The translations under genes were made by a program, and so were the position numbers. This document shows positions 1 to 10,726 of a DNA stretch of 36,066 nt, piece by piece; position 1 is the stretch's first letter, and every line of letters begins with the position of its first letter. Source of the DNA: Chloroflexota bacterium. GTDB taxonomy: Bacteria; Chloroflexota; Dehalococcoidia; Dehalococcoidales; UBA2162. Location: positions 1-36,066 of the forward strand of contig JACPPR010000021.1 in the NCBI GenBank assembly GCA_016190895.1, in the 5' to 3' direction. The notes under the pieces were generated by a model. It was given only the letters and a program-made list of their open reading frames with translations. It was not told the origin of the DNA and made no database searches.

Positions 1-1198
1 CCGTAACGCCATCGCCTATCCACCCGGTCGGCGGCGGTGGAACCGTCTGGCGCAAGAAACGGTTGATACGGCTATTACCGACAAGGTTGAAAGTACGCTC
101 GGCTAGCCCGATGTCCTCAGTGAACCTGATGCCGCGTTTTGCGTCAACGTCTTCCTGGGTTACCTCGATAGTATCTTCTCCCCAGGGATGCTGGAACAGG
201 TAGACGCCCGCCGCCGGAACTTGGGCAAATATGCGGATGCGTCCGAAGACCACTTCGGTGCCCGGGACATCGACATTCGCCTCAGTAGCGAAGACGGTAA
301 CTAGTTTGCCACCTGGCCCGGTGCCGTCCATGTCGGCAAAGCCGGACTCAGCCAGGAAGTAGAAGCCCTCTTCGCCCATATTCAGGAATACCTGGTACGG
401 ATTGTTCGGGTCGGGCGGGTCGATAGCCTGGCCCGGTTCGCCTGGGAGCAACGCCACGCGTGTCCCCTGGTCATCCTGGTAATACCCGGGGAAACTGGTG
501 TTCGGGTCGCCGTTAAAGATGAAAGCAGGGTCGATTGGCCCCGCCTGGATTTTGTTCGTTACTTTCACCGTTGCTACGTTGGATGCCGTGGAACCGCCCA
601 GGGCATTAACGGCGATTACTCTATAAGAGTAGGTGTTATTGGCCGACACCGTGCTGTCGGTAAGCGTCCTGGCATTTGCCGCCGCGTTGAAAGTGGCGCT
701 CGGCGCCGTGGCAAAGCCATCCAGGCTGCGTTCGATGCGGAAACCAGTCTCGTCATTAGACCGGTCCGTCCAGATAAGGTCGACCCGGGTGGCGCTCATT
801 ATGGTGGCCGATAAATTCGACGGCGCACTGGGCACGTCCACTTTCACAGCAGCCACATTGGACGGTGTGGAATCATCAGCGCCGTTGACCGCGACCACTC
901 TGTAGTAATATGTATTTGGTTGAGATACGGTAGTATCGCTCAGGCTAACGGCGTTAGCCGAAGCAGTGAGGTTGGCGCTCGGCGCGGTGAGAAAGTTGTC
1001 CAGACTGCGCTCGATACGGAAACTCGTCTCGTTGTCAGAGTTATCCGTCCAGGCCAGGTTCACCTGGCTGGCGCTGGCGGCGGTTGCCGTCAGGCCGGAC
1101 GGTGCTGTTTGTACAGCTGCCGCGACCGGTAGCGACATAGGAATAGTAAGACCAAGAACCGAGATGACGCTCAAGACAGATACCAGAAACCGTTTCAT
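1..1198 (-). CDS. Secreted fibronectin type III repeat protein (3' end outside window)
   Basis: The minus-strand frame opens at an ATG at 1198, preceded by a G-rich Shine-Dalgarno (GGGGGGAGGGG, 2 nt spacing), and runs off the left edge, so only about 399 residues are visible. Residues 1-27 form a signal peptide (MKRF, hydrophobic core, then LPVAAA). Two fibronectin type III domains follow at about 31-120 and 125-213, each with a TWT/IWT-like strand (NLAWTDNS, DLIWTDRS), a RIERS strand and a Y-x-YRV strand near the end. After them comes a different extracellular domain (PAFIFNGDPN, PGYYQDDQGTRVALLPGEPG, EGFYFLAES), a type often seen in long secreted proteins of environmental bacteria. The role is unknown; a cell-surface or exported binding protein is likely. 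Codon use resembles the neighbours. Confidence 0.85.
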   Translation of the reverse strand, partial: MKRFLVSVLSVISVLGLTIPMSLPVAAAVQTAPSGLTATAASASQVNLAWTDNSDNETSFRIERSLDNFLTAPSANLTASANAVSLSDTTVSQPNTYYYRVVAVNGADDSTPSNVAAVKVDVPSAPSNLSATIMSATRVDLIWTDRSNDETGFRIERSLDGFATAPSATFNAAANARTLTDSTVSANNTYSYRVIAVNALGGSTASNVATVKVTNKIQAGPIDPAFIFNGDPNTSFPGYYQDDQGTRVALLPGEPGQAIDPPDPNNPYQVFLNMGEEGFYFLAESGFADMDGTGPGGKLVTVFATEANVDVPGTEVVFGRIRIFAQVPAAGVYLFQHPWGEDTIEVTQEDVDAKRGIRFTEDIGLAERTFNLVGNSRINRFLRQTVPPPPTGWIGDGVT

Positions 1199-1445
1199 AA
1201 CCCCTCCCCCCAGGCGTACCTTATATTTCCATACTTTGCCTTGAGCGAAGCCCGCTTACGTGCTACACTAAAAACAGGTATGGGCGCACGCCTGTACTAA
1301 AGAGACTGTGAGTTCGCTGACCGGCTGCCACAGTCTCTCATTTATGTTACCTTTTCCCATTCTAGTCCCGCTCATTTCCCCCTACAATACGTAAGCATAC
1401 CTATCGGGTTTCGTCTTTTGTATCAAAATACACCTATCTTGCTCA
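1199..1445. other. Intergenic region with possible structured 5' leader
   Basis: No gene is seen here. Read on the minus strand, towards the FN3 gene, it contains nested complementary arms: CAGGCGT (around 1287-1293) with ACGCCTG (1212-1218), inside that CCATAC with GTATGG (around 1278-1283 and 1230-1235), and a small AGCG/CGCT hairpin near 1246-1257. This could be a folded leader RNA, but I do not recognise a riboswitch class. Confidence 0.3.
1301..1338. repeat. 10-bp inverted repeat (hairpin)
   Basis: AGAGACTGTG at 1301-1310 is perfectly complementary to CACAGTCTCT at 1329-1338, with an 18-nt loop. No strong T run follows on either strand, so this is not a standard intrinsic terminator. 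It lies upstream of the FN3 gene and may be part of its leader or a protein-binding site. Confidence 0.5.
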
Positions 1446-1817
1446 TTACGTAGACATACTTATCTGAAATCTTCTACTTAAGTAGAGTTGCCTACCCGGA
1501 CTACCATACGTATCTCTATTTTCATTACCCGAAGTATCTCTTTTCATTATCGCTTGGCTTAGCCAACCGGGGATTATCGCCTGGTGGGGCGGCGATATAG
1601 CGGAGCTGGCGCTAATACTCATCAGCCGTAAGAGAGCTTCAGCCAAGGGCAGCCTGAGGAATAGCCTGCAAAAATCGAGGCCGGGTAGACATTTTTCTAC
1701 CCGGCCTCGATAAACGGAAAGATTAATGGAGTGGTTCTCTATCCAATTCCAGATATCCCAATAATCTGACTCCGACCATAAACGTTTGATTTCATATGTT
1801 CTCACGGACATACCCAT
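1446..1817 (-). CDS. Possible small protein, unknown (doubtful)
   Basis: An ATG at 1817 has an excellent Shine-Dalgarno (GGAGGT, 5 nt spacing), and the first about 48 residues (start MGMSVRTYEIKRLW, Trp-rich) look protein-like. Further on, the frame runs straight through a perfect 14-bp hairpin with a T run (1675-1710), and the remaining about 75 residues look like non-coding translation. A truncated or decayed short gene that ends in practice at the hairpin is one reading; no gene at all is another. It is divergent from the HxlR regulator at 1895. I do not recognise a family. Confidence 0.25.
   Translation of the reverse strand: MGMSVRTYEIKRLWSESDYWDIWNWIENHSINLSVYRGRVEKCLPGLDFCRLFLRLPLAEALLRLMSISASSAISPPHQAIIPGWLSQAIMKRDTSGNENRDTYGSPGRQLYLSRRFQISMST
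1670..1710 (-). terminator. Strong hairpin followed by T run (minus-strand terminator)
   Basis: Arms 1675-1688 and 1697-1710 form a perfect 14-bp GC-rich stem (TCGAGGCCGGGTAG on the plus strand) around an 8-nt loop. On the minus strand the stem is followed by TTTTT (complement of 1670-1674). This is a textbook Rho-independent terminator for leftward transcription, but it lies inside the doubtful small frame 1446-1817, not after a clear gene. Confidence 0.65.
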
Positions 1818-1894
1818 CTTGCACCTCCCAACGCGGCGTGTTATACTGTCTATTATAATATCTTTTAGATACTTACTTTTAGAAAGGTAAAGAG

Positions 1895-2554
1895 ATGACA
1901 CCAATATATGCCCACTACTGTCCGGTAGCGCACGCATTAGAATTGGTTGGCGACCGGTGGTCTTTGCTTATCGTCAGGGACCTGCTGCAAAAACCCCAAA
2001 GGTTTACCGACCTGTTGCATAATTCGAGCAATATTACTCCTAAGTGGCTCACACTCAGGCTTCGAAAGCTGGAACAAGCCAAGATAGTTGAGAGAGAAAA
2101 ACAGAGCGACCGACGTGAAGTCTGGTACAAATTGACGCCTTCAGGACAAGACCTCCGTCCGGTAGTGGAGTCATTGTGGGACTGGGGTTTGCGATACGCC
2201 ATGTGGCCGCCGCGCCCGGGAGAAGTAGTCCGTCCTGACTGGGCAATGCATACTCTAACAAAATCATTAAACAAGCGCGGACGGAAACTATCAAAACCAT
2301 CTGACTGGTTGCTCAATTTTACTCCGGGTGGCCCCTATACCTTATCTTTTGACGGTGAACGCTGGTCTGCTAAGGAGGGTAATGTGGAAAACCCCGATGT
2401 GGTAGTAACAACCGCGCCTGAAGCATGGGCGACATTCCTTGCCTTGAAACGAGAGGAGCGTAGACAGTACGCACACACGATGCAGATAGCTGGCTCACCT
2501 GACAGCGTAAAGGAGTTCCTACACATACTCGGAGCCGGGGGCGAAACGGCTTAG
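1895..2554 (+). CDS. HxlR-family winged-helix regulator with C-terminal SCP2-like domain
   Basis: A 219-residue protein. Residues 8-95 are a HxlR-type winged helix: conserved CPVAHALELVGDRWSLLIVRDL at the N-terminus including the early Cys, then recognition helix and wing (ITPKWLTLRLRKLEQAKIVERE, YKLTPSGQDL). Residues about 120-215 resemble a sterol-carrier/SCP2-like pocket (YTLSFDGERW, ENPDVVVTTAPEAW). HxlR proteins often sense electrophiles or redox state through the early Cys; this is family knowledge. The start ATG has a purine-rich site (GAAAGGTAAAGAG). A PaaI-type thioesterase follows 59 bp downstream on the same strand and a MATE exporter after it, which suggests local control of that set. 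Confidence 0.88.
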   Translation: MTPIYAHYCPVAHALELVGDRWSLLIVRDLLQKPQRFTDLLHNSSNITPKWLTLRLRKLEQAKIVEREKQSDRREVWYKLTPSGQDLRPVVESLWDWGLRYAMWPPRPGEVVRPDWAMHTLTKSLNKRGRKLSKPSDWLLNFTPGGPYTLSFDGERWSAKEGNVENPDVVVTTAPEAWATFLALKREERRQYAHTMQIAGSPDSVKEFLHILGAGGETA

Positions 2555-2613
2555 GCAAGTTCACTGTATTTAACTCGCATGAACCAAGTAGTGAGTAAAT
2601 TGGAGGAGCAAGT

Positions 2614-2985
2614 ATGAAAGGCGAAATCGAATTCTTCATCGAAGACCGCCAGGAGGACCACGTGACATCCCGGATGCCTGTGACACCTGGAATGCTAAAC
2701 CCGTTTAGCGTCGTGCATGCCGGAGCAATGGTTTGGCTTGCCGACGTTACGGCTACTGTACTGGCGCGAGGAGCCTTCGAGCCCGGCCCAAATGGCAAAG
2801 GCTTTCCTTTGGCCATCGACCTTCACGCGGCATTGCTTCGCAACACGAAAAGCGGCAATCTCCTGGCTGAGGCTAGTTTTGTCCGTCGTGGGCGGAGAGT
2901 CAGCGTGGTGCGGACTCGCGTAACCAGCGAAGATGGGAAACCGCTAATTGAGATGACGACCACGCATATCCCTGCTGAGCAGTAA
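2614..2985 (+). CDS. PaaI-type hotdog-fold thioesterase
   Basis: A 123-residue single hotdog domain. The key helix is recognisable as NPFSVVHAGAMVWLADVTAT: a His-x-Gly followed by an Ala/Asp on the central helix, matching the PaaI pattern in which the acidic residue and the helix N-terminus activate water for acyl-CoA hydrolysis. A second strand set (LHAALLRNTKSGNLLAEA) gives the usual N-x-L-R substrate groove. The start has a strong site (TTGGAGGAGCAAGT before ATG). Substrate cannot be told; acyl- or aryl-CoA thioesters are typical. It sits between an HxlR regulator and a MATE exporter on the same strand. Confidence 0.85.
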   Translation: MKGEIEFFIEDRQEDHVTSRMPVTPGMLNPFSVVHAGAMVWLADVTATVLARGAFEPGPNGKGFPLAIDLHAALLRNTKSGNLLAEASFVRRGRRVSVVRTRVTSEDGKPLIEMTTTHIPAEQ

Positions 2986-3077
2986 TCATTTTCGTTCTCT
3001 ACTGAGGTGATATCCGCGGGTTAGCGAGTATAACGAAAGCCAGCAAGGCTATGCCCATGCGGGCCGAAGGAGTCAAT

Positions 3078-4460
3078 ATGCCTGGACAACCCGGGGTGAT
3101 GGTCGGGAATAGGTCATCCTCTCGGCGGGACTGGACTCAGGGCAGCCTCGTCCGTAATCTCTGGAATCTCTCCTGGCCGGCTATGGTGACCCAGGTTCTG
3201 TACGTTTTTGGACTTGTCGTTGACCTGGTGTTTATCGCCAAATTAGGACCGGCGCCAACCGCCGGAGCCGGCATCGGAGGGATGGTAGTAATCATCGTGG
3301 TGGCTGGGCTCAGCGGGCTCGGAACGGGGGTACGAGCGATAATCGCCCGACGCCACGGGGCTGGCGACGCAGCCGGAGCTGCGCATGCGGCCGAGCAGGC
3401 CATCCTGGTGAGCATAGGGTACGGAGTTATCATCGGAGCGGCTCTTTTCTTTCTGGCCGGCCCGGTAATGAGTCTGTTCGGCGTCGCGGCTGCAGTGGCA
3501 CACGAAGGAGCTGCCTATCTGCAAATATGGGGCATCGCCGCAATTCCCTTGTCAATCTACACCATGAACTTCAGTATCATGCAGGCCTCAGGGGATACCG
3601 CGAGCCCGATGAAGATCATGATCCTGGTACGGGCATTACACCTGGTTATTGACCCATTCCTGATTTTCGGCCTTTGGATATTTCCTCGATTAGAAGTTAA
3701 GGGTGCTGCACTTACAAGCGTCATCACCCTCAGCTTGGCTCTTGTATTGACCTCTGTGATTGTCGCGAAAAAACAGTACGTACGGTCGACACTAAGTCGT
3801 TTTCGCCCGAATCCGGGCATGCTCTGGCGTATCACGAAGGTTGGCTTCCCGGCTTCGATAATGGGTGTCCAGCGTTCGTTCAGCAACCTCGTCTTAACCT
3901 CTTTCATGGTCCCATTTGGCACGGCAGCAGTGGCGTCCCACCTGGTCATCCAAAGGGTCGATATGGTGCTGACCATGGTAACAACGGGACTCGGGATTGC
4001 CAGCGGAGTATTGGCAGCCCACTATCTGGGAGCACGACAGCTTGATAAAGCGGGAAAGAGCGGATGGCTGGCCGTTGGTATGGGCACGAGCATAATGCTT
4101 ATCTGCTCGATGCCGCTGCTGTTGTGGCCAGAGATCGTAGTTCACATATTCACCAGCGATCCCAGCCTCGTTGCCATGGCCAGCGCATTCCTGAGGATAG
4201 CGGCAGTAGGCTATATGTGCCAGTCTTTTTCTGCGGTGCTCCAGGGCACCATCTCAGGGACCGGGGACACTCTAGCCACTATGGTGCTAACGCTCGCAAT
4301 GACATGGGCAATACAGATACCGGCAGCCTATGCCATGAGTCGCACGGGGTATCTGTCGGTGTACGGGGTTCGTTGGGCCATGGTTGCTAGCCTGGTATTC
4401 GGTGGCATTATCTTCATCGTTTACTACTGGCGCGGCAAATGGAAAACAAGGAAAGTTTAG
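3078..4460 (+). CDS. MATE-family efflux transporter
   Basis: About 460 residues with 12 predicted membrane segments in two bundles, the usual MATE size. Typical stretches are LVRNLWNLSWPAMVTQVLYV in TM1, the QASGDTASPMKIM turn after the fourth segment, KVGFPASIMGVQRSFSN in TM7 and VLQGTISGTGDT in the second half. MATE proteins export cationic drugs or metabolites using Na+ or H+. I place the start at the ATG at 3078, which has GAAGGAG six bases upstream; the frame is also open to an ATG at 3051 without a good site. It ends the plus-strand cluster that begins with the HxlR regulator. Confidence 0.9.
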   Translation: MPGQPGVMVGNRSSSRRDWTQGSLVRNLWNLSWPAMVTQVLYVFGLVVDLVFIAKLGPAPTAGAGIGGMVVIIVVAGLSGLGTGVRAIIARRHGAGDAAGAAHAAEQAILVSIGYGVIIGAALFFLAGPVMSLFGVAAAVAHEGAAYLQIWGIAAIPLSIYTMNFSIMQASGDTASPMKIMILVRALHLVIDPFLIFGLWIFPRLEVKGAALTSVITLSLALVLTSVIVAKKQYVRSTLSRFRPNPGMLWRITKVGFPASIMGVQRSFSNLVLTSFMVPFGTAAVASHLVIQRVDMVLTMVTTGLGIASGVLAAHYLGARQLDKAGKSGWLAVGMGTSIMLICSMPLLLWPEIVVHIFTSDPSLVAMASAFLRIAAVGYMCQSFSAVLQGTISGTGDTLATMVLTLAMTWAIQIPAAYAMSRTGYLSVYGVRWAMVASLVFGGIIFIVYYWRGKWKTRKV

Positions 4461-4716
4461 GGAGCTTGACCTTCCCCCCGAAAACAGGCTTTCCGCCTCT
4501 TGGACTAGGTGAGAGTGTCAGTCTTCTGCCACAGCAAGGGTCAGATAAGGGATTCTCTTTTCATTCAACAATAGGTTAACTCTTGTTGCACAAAAAGCGC
4601 ACAGATTGTTCACTAAATGGAGCTGGAGGGATTCACTTCGGCTTCGCTCAGGATAAACGAACCCTCCGCCTTCCCGATGGCATCGGGACGCTCTCCAGGT
4701 AAGGAGTCTAAACGGT
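4461..4716. other. Intergenic region with small inverted repeats
   Basis: Convergent spacer between the MATE gene and tRNA-Ala. It holds an inverted-repeat element bounded by GGAGGG (4625-4630) and CCCTCC (4662-4667), with the CGGCTTCGCTC core common in this genome's repeats, and a near-perfect palindrome TCCCGATG-G-CATCGGGA at 4672-4688 that could form a hairpin downstream of the leftward tRNA transcript. No gene is seen. Confidence 0.5.
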
Positions 4717-4792
4717 TGGTGGAGCTGAGGGGAGTCGAACCCCTGACCTCTTCAATGCCATTGAAGCGCTCTCCCAATTGAGCTACAGCCCC
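4717..4792 (-). tRNA. tRNA-Ala (GGC)
   Basis: The minus strand folds as a full cloverleaf: 7-bp acceptor (GGGGCTG/CAGCTCC with one G-U pair), D arm with GG, 5-bp anticodon stem CTTCA/TGAAG around ATGGCAT, giving anticodon GGC, T arm AGGGG-TTCGACT-CCCCT, discriminator A and an encoded CCA at 4717-4719. It lies 17 bp downstream of clpC on the same strand and may be co-transcribed with the heat-shock unit. Confidence 0.95.
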
Positions 4793-4809
4793 ACAAACGC
4801 TCTATTATA

Positions 4810-7256
<2,447 letters not shown>

Positions 7257-7260
<4 letters not shown>

Positions 7261-8054
7261 TTTCTTTTCACCTCCGATTTACGTTTCACACCGAATTTTG
7301 TTTTCAGAAAATCTTCTATCTGTCTCTGGACTTCCGGATAATCCCAGTTGTAGTCATGTCCGGGAAGGTTAATACAATATGTAAACTTAACTTTTTCCCC
7401 GTGCAGCCGGTGCTTCACCCACCTGAATGGAGCGCTGAAATAGGTTCTGGTGATTATCGGAACATTCCATTCCATAAGAGCGTCAGGCATCAGCCCGTTA
7501 CTATCCAGGGCCAGCGTCCTTTCTGTCATCACCCGTTTCGATTTATAGGGAAAGGGTATTCCAAGCTCGATGCTGTAAACCCGGTCGAGTCCGTTCAAGC
7601 GCTGCGTTACCGCATTGCTGAAAGCAGCCCCCTGACTGACTCCTATCATCACCACCCGCAGGTTATTGTAATGCCTCACCACAAACTCCAATTCGGCTGC
7701 CATTATTTTTGCCTTACTAGTAAAGAAGCGCGTCTGCTCCCTGATATCTCCCATTATCGCATGCCACCCGTGTCCGGTGCGGAAATACTGCACAGTCGAG
7801 CACTTATAGCCCAGTTTTCCCAGGGTGGCGCCAATCCCCTCGACGATGCTCCTCTCCCACTGCAAGAGATTCTCCATTTGTGTCGACCCCCATCCACCCG
7901 GATTATGAATCAGGAGAATGTCTTTACCTTCAGCCCTTTCACACATTTCCAGAAGCTGGCTGATAAAACTGGACCGTTTCTTGCCATTATGCTCGAAGAG
8001 TTGCTCAGCCAGACGGCTGGCTTCTTCACTTAGAGTCTCACGATTGCTAACCAT
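7257..8054 (-). CDS. Alpha/beta-hydrolase-like protein
   Basis: 265 residues. A strand ILLIHNPGGWGST carries a HxPGG oxyanion-type turn; a nucleophile elbow MIGVSQGAAFSN (G-x-S-x-G) lies near residue 140; a late INLPGHDYNWDYP could supply the catalytic His. There is no signal peptide, so it should act in the cytoplasm. Substrate unknown; the long C-terminal part and W-rich segments do not match a hydrolase subfamily I recognise. It is 12 bp after the VTT gene and overlaps clpC by 4 bp, so the three are almost surely co-transcribed and translationally coupled. The basic tail (KRKSEVKRK) overlaps the clpC ribosome binding site. Confidence 0.65.
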
Positions 8055-8066
8055 TTCTGACTTCGC

Positions 8067-8729
8067 CTATCGCAATAAGTTAGAGATGAACCCCAATCCA
8101 TAATAACCGGCTAAGGCTACAGACAAGTATCTTACCGTTCTGCCAGCCCAGCTAATCAAGAAGAACTTGAGTAACCCCATCCTCAGTGAGCCGGCGGCTA
8201 AACCGGCGGGATAGAAAGGGCTGATTACCAGGGCCGAGGTAAGAAAAAGAGCCCAGGCGCCCTGCTTCCCATTTATCCATCCCTCCATTTTGCCATAGAA
8301 AGCTTTCCATTTTGCCCAGAGTCTGGAGCGTTCCAAGCTAGCCTTATCGTCGACTATGCCCAGCCGCTTCTCGAATGCCTGTTCCTTGTTCCGGAGCCTG
8401 GCCCATATATTTTGCGCCCCCGCCCCGGTCAGGTAAACCGTGATGCCGCCCAATCCGCTGCCAAACCCGGCAATTATGCCTACCCATATCGGGTTCAGGA
8501 CACCCCCGAAAGTGAATACCAATAGCTGTGTGGGCGCCGGAATAATGGTGATGCCGCATAACAGCCCGACGATGAAGACACCGACATATCCGTAACCCGA
8601 AGCCTGCTTTATCTCTTCCTCAAAATAGAGCAGGGCTGCGACCGGCAGCACGACTAATAAGAGAACCAGGCCGATGATAGCCAGGTAGGACTGCCAGTTC
8701 CGGCCGGCCTTCTTCAGTTCAACGACCAT
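8067..8729 (-). CDS. VTT-domain (DedA/SNARE-associated-like) membrane protein
   Basis: 220 residues with an N-terminal helix at about 15-36 and several further segments. The VTT-type core is visible: GVFIVGLLCGITIIPAPTQL, then FGGVLNPIWVGIIAGFGSGLGG, and near the C-terminus LTSALVISPFYPAGLAAGSLRM and FFLISWAGRTVRYL. Proteins of this superfamily act in membrane homeostasis and lipid flipping; that is family knowledge. Its start overlaps the upstream methyltransferase by 11 bp (start ATGGTCGTT inside the 3' end of that gene). It has a soluble insert (KEQAFEKRLGIVDDKASLERSRLW) between the two halves. Confidence 0.75.
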   Translation of the reverse strand: MVVELKKAGRNWQSYLAIIGLVLLLVVLPVAALLYFEEEIKQASGYGYVGVFIVGLLCGITIIPAPTQLLVFTFGGVLNPIWVGIIAGFGSGLGGITVYLTGAGAQNIWARLRNKEQAFEKRLGIVDDKASLERSRLWAKWKAFYGKMEGWINGKQGAWALFLTSALVISPFYPAGLAAGSLRMGLLKFFLISWAGRTVRYLSVALAGYYGLGFISNLLR

Positions 8730-9309
8730 TAGCCGCCGCAGCTATTTCGGGTAAGCTTATCTTGGCAAACCTGAGAAATTTCTCCTCCTTCACAATCAAC
8801 GAGAACAAATCGGCGGTATAATCGAGCGTTCTTTCCCCCATACCGTCATGTATCGCCAGAATTCCGTCTCTCTTGAGTACTCTGTGTAGTTCTTTAAGTA
8901 CCGCCCGTCTTTCCTTAATCTCATGCAGGACATCACACATCCAGATTACATCTACGGATTCATCAGGCAGGCCCGTCTTACTGGCTGAATGTATCGTTTC
9001 TATGTTAGCTAGACCCGCCCGGGCCGACCTTGCGGCCACTATCTCTAGCTGGCGAGGGAAATAATCCAGGGCATATACTTTGCCCTGGCGGCTCACTTTT
9101 CTGGCGGCGGGAATGGTAAAATCCCCTGTGCCGCAACCATAATCAAGAAAGGTTTGTCCTTCTTGTACCAGATTACACTCCTCCCACTTTTGCAGGATGC
9201 GGCGCCCTGAAAAACTGCGCCACATCGGCCACCAGTAAACCCATAGGGCATAATGCGCTCTAAATACCGGATTCAGCTTCTCTTCAAGAAAACGCTCTAT
9301 ATCAAACAA
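8719..9309 (-). CDS. Class I SAM-dependent methyltransferase
   Basis: 196 residues. SAM-binding motif I is FLDYGCGTGDFTIPAA at about residues 54-69, motif II acidic end YALDYFPRQL, and a motif-IV-like VDVIWMCDVLHEI, all typical of the Methyltransf_11/25 type. The N-terminal Trp-rich stretch (HYALWVYWWPMW) could contact membrane or lipid. Substrate is unknown; ubiquinone/lipid-type or small-molecule methylation is possible. I use the TTG at 9309 (CAGGA about 9 nt upstream) because no ATG is available in frame. It is 56 bp after hspR and overlaps the VTT gene, placing it in the heat-shock operon. Confidence 0.8.
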   Translation of the reverse strand: MFDIERFLEEKLNPVFRAHYALWVYWWPMWRSFSGRRILQKWEECNLVQEGQTFLDYGCGTGDFTIPAARKVSRQGKVYALDYFPRQLEIVAARSARAGLANIETIHSASKTGLPDESVDVIWMCDVLHEIKERRAVLKELHRVLKRDGILAIHDGMGERTLDYTADLFSLIVKEEKFLRFAKISLPEIAAAANGR

Positions 9310-9365
9310 AGTTCATTCCTGTGCCCTGATTTTGCTGTCTGTCGCTTCCGGCATCCCGGGATGAC

Positions 9366-9686
9366 CTATGCCCGCCTTCGCCTGACTCTTAACCGTCTGA
9401 CTTCTGACTCCAAGCCTTCGACATGCTGTTGTAGCTCGGCCATCCGCCTGGCCATGCGCAAAATAACCTCGGCTCCAGCCAGATTAATACCCAGATCTTC
9501 CATCAGCGCCTTCATCTGTTTTAGCTGAAGGATATCTCTGTCCGAATACAGACGGATATTGCCCCGGGAACGGTGTGGTTCTATTATGCCAATCTTTTCA
9601 TAGTAGCGCAAGGTATGTGTCTGAATACCAAGTATCCTGGCGGCGACGCTTATCACGTAACGAGGCTCTTCATTCTCTGTCGTCAT
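9366..9686 (-). CDS. hspR: HspR, MerR-family heat-shock repressor
   Basis: 106 residues. The MerR-type winged helix fills residues about 9-75: YVISVAARILGIQTHTLRYYEKIGIIEPHRSRGNIRLYSDRDI. It ends in a short helix and a very basic tail (RRLRVRRRR), as in HspR. In the known actinobacterial case HspR binds inverted repeats at dnaK/clpB promoters together with DnaK and represses them. Here it follows dnaJ by 11 bp with a strong ribosome site (AAGGAGGTGCTTT). The gene pair dnaJ-hspR is the classical HspR arrangement. I did not find a convincing CTTGAGT-N7-ACTCAAG box in front of dnaJ. Confidence 0.88.
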   Translation of the reverse strand: MTTENEEPRYVISVAARILGIQTHTLRYYEKIGIIEPHRSRGNIRLYSDRDILQLKQMKALMEDLGINLAGAEVILRMARRMAELQQHVEGLESEVRRLRVRRRRA

Positions 9687-9697
9687 AAAGCACCTCC

Positions 9698-10678
9698 TTA
9701 CCCAGCCGGCCGTAGCTGCCTGAGCTGCTCGAACAGTTTCTTTTCTTCCTGTGAAAGCTCGGCCGGCAAGACCACTTTAACCTTAGCCAGCAGGTCGCCC
9801 CGGTCGGAGTTGTTCAAATGAGGCATCCCCTGCCCGCCCAGACGGAAGACCCGCCCATTCTGAGTTTCCGCCGGAATTTTGAGCGCCAGCTTACCTTTCA
9901 GAGTGGGAACCTGGACCTCGCCTCCGAGCACCGCCACCGTCAACAGCACGGGCACGTCTTCATATAAATCATCGCCCTTCCTCTCGAAGAGTTGATGCGG
10001 CCGAACCGATATTACCAGGTAGAGGTCGCCGCTGCTGCCGCCGACATAGCCTGGCTCCCCTTTGCCGGCGATGCGCACCCGGGAGCCGTTGCTGACCCCG
10101 GGCGGAATGGTGACCTCGATTTGCTTCATCCCGGCTACCGACCCGGAACCGCGGCACGCCGCGCATATTGCTTTTTGTATGCGTCCGGTGCCGCTGCAAC
10201 TGGGGCAGGCCCGCTCGCTTTCCATATTGAGGGTACGTTTCGCCCCCTGATACGCTTCTTCGAGAGTGATTTCAAGAGGGTATTCTATATCATGGCCGCG
10301 CCTCGGTCGCGGCTGCCGGGCGCCCGTCTTCAGCCCACCAAAAAGGTCGCCGAACAGTCCTTCCAGGTCACCTTCTTCAAAATGGAACGTCTGAGCTCCA
10401 CCTTGCTGGAAACCCTGGTAAGCGCCCTGACCGGCTTTGGAGAATTGGTCAGCGTGCTGCCACTGTTCGCCGTACTGGTCGTACTTCTTCCGCTTCTCTT
10501 TATCGGAGAGAACTTCATAAGCTTCGTTTATCTCTTTGAACCTGGTTTCAGCGGATTTATCACCCGGATTAACGTCGGGATGATGCTTGCGAGCTAGCTT
10601 CCGGTAGGCCTGCTTGATATCCTGCTCGCTGGCATCCCGTTTCACGCCGAGTATCTTATAATAATCTTTACCGGCCAT
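9698..10678 (-). CDS. dnaJ: DnaJ/CbpA-type co-chaperone with reduced zinc finger
   Basis: 326 residues. J domain at 4-70 with the HPD motif at 33-35; Gly/Phe-rich linker at about 80-115 (FGDLFGG); C-terminal substrate-binding domains with [21 protein letters not shown]. Between them there are only two CxxCxGxG motifs (Cys158/161 and Cys172/175) instead of the four of a normal DnaJ zinc domain, so at most one zinc site remains. That makes it intermediate between DnaJ (four repeats) and CbpA (none). Partner would be DnaK, not present in the window. It is the first gene of the heat-shock unit, start ATG with TAAGGAG upstream. Confidence 0.9.
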   Translation of the reverse strand: MAGKDYYKILGVKRDASEQDIKQAYRKLARKHHPDVNPGDKSAETRFKEINEAYEVLSDKEKRKKYDQYGEQWQHADQFSKAGQGAYQGFQQGGAQTFHFEEGDLEGLFGDLFGGLKTGARQPRPRRGHDIEYPLEITLEEAYQGAKRTLNMESERACPSCSGTGRIQKAICAACRGSGSVAGMKQIEVTIPPGVSNGSRVRIAGKGEPGYVGGSSGDLYLVISVRPHQLFERKGDDLYEDVPVLLTVAVLGGEVQVPTLKGKLALKIPAETQNGRVFRLGGQGMPHLNNSDRGDLLAKVKVVLPAELSQEEKKLFEQLRQLRPAG

Positions 10679-10697
10679 ATTTCTCCTTAACTCTTGT

Positions 10698-10726
10698 ATT
10701 ATACGCTATAGCGCAACTTATGTCAA
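10698..10726 (-). promoter_or_regulatory. Perfect consensus sigma-70-type promoter of the dnaJ-clpC unit
   Basis: On the minus strand TTGACA (complement of 10721-10726) is followed after exactly 17 bp by TATAAT (10698-10703), about 20 bp upstream of the dnaJ start codon at 10678. The spacer carries a perfect 10-bp palindrome, CGCTATAGCG (10704-10713), a candidate operator. Confidence 0.8.

Noticed and set aside
633-1244. Several short plus-strand frames at the left edge
   Set aside because: They are antisense to the FN3 protein, which has signal peptide, domains and ribosome site on the minus strand.
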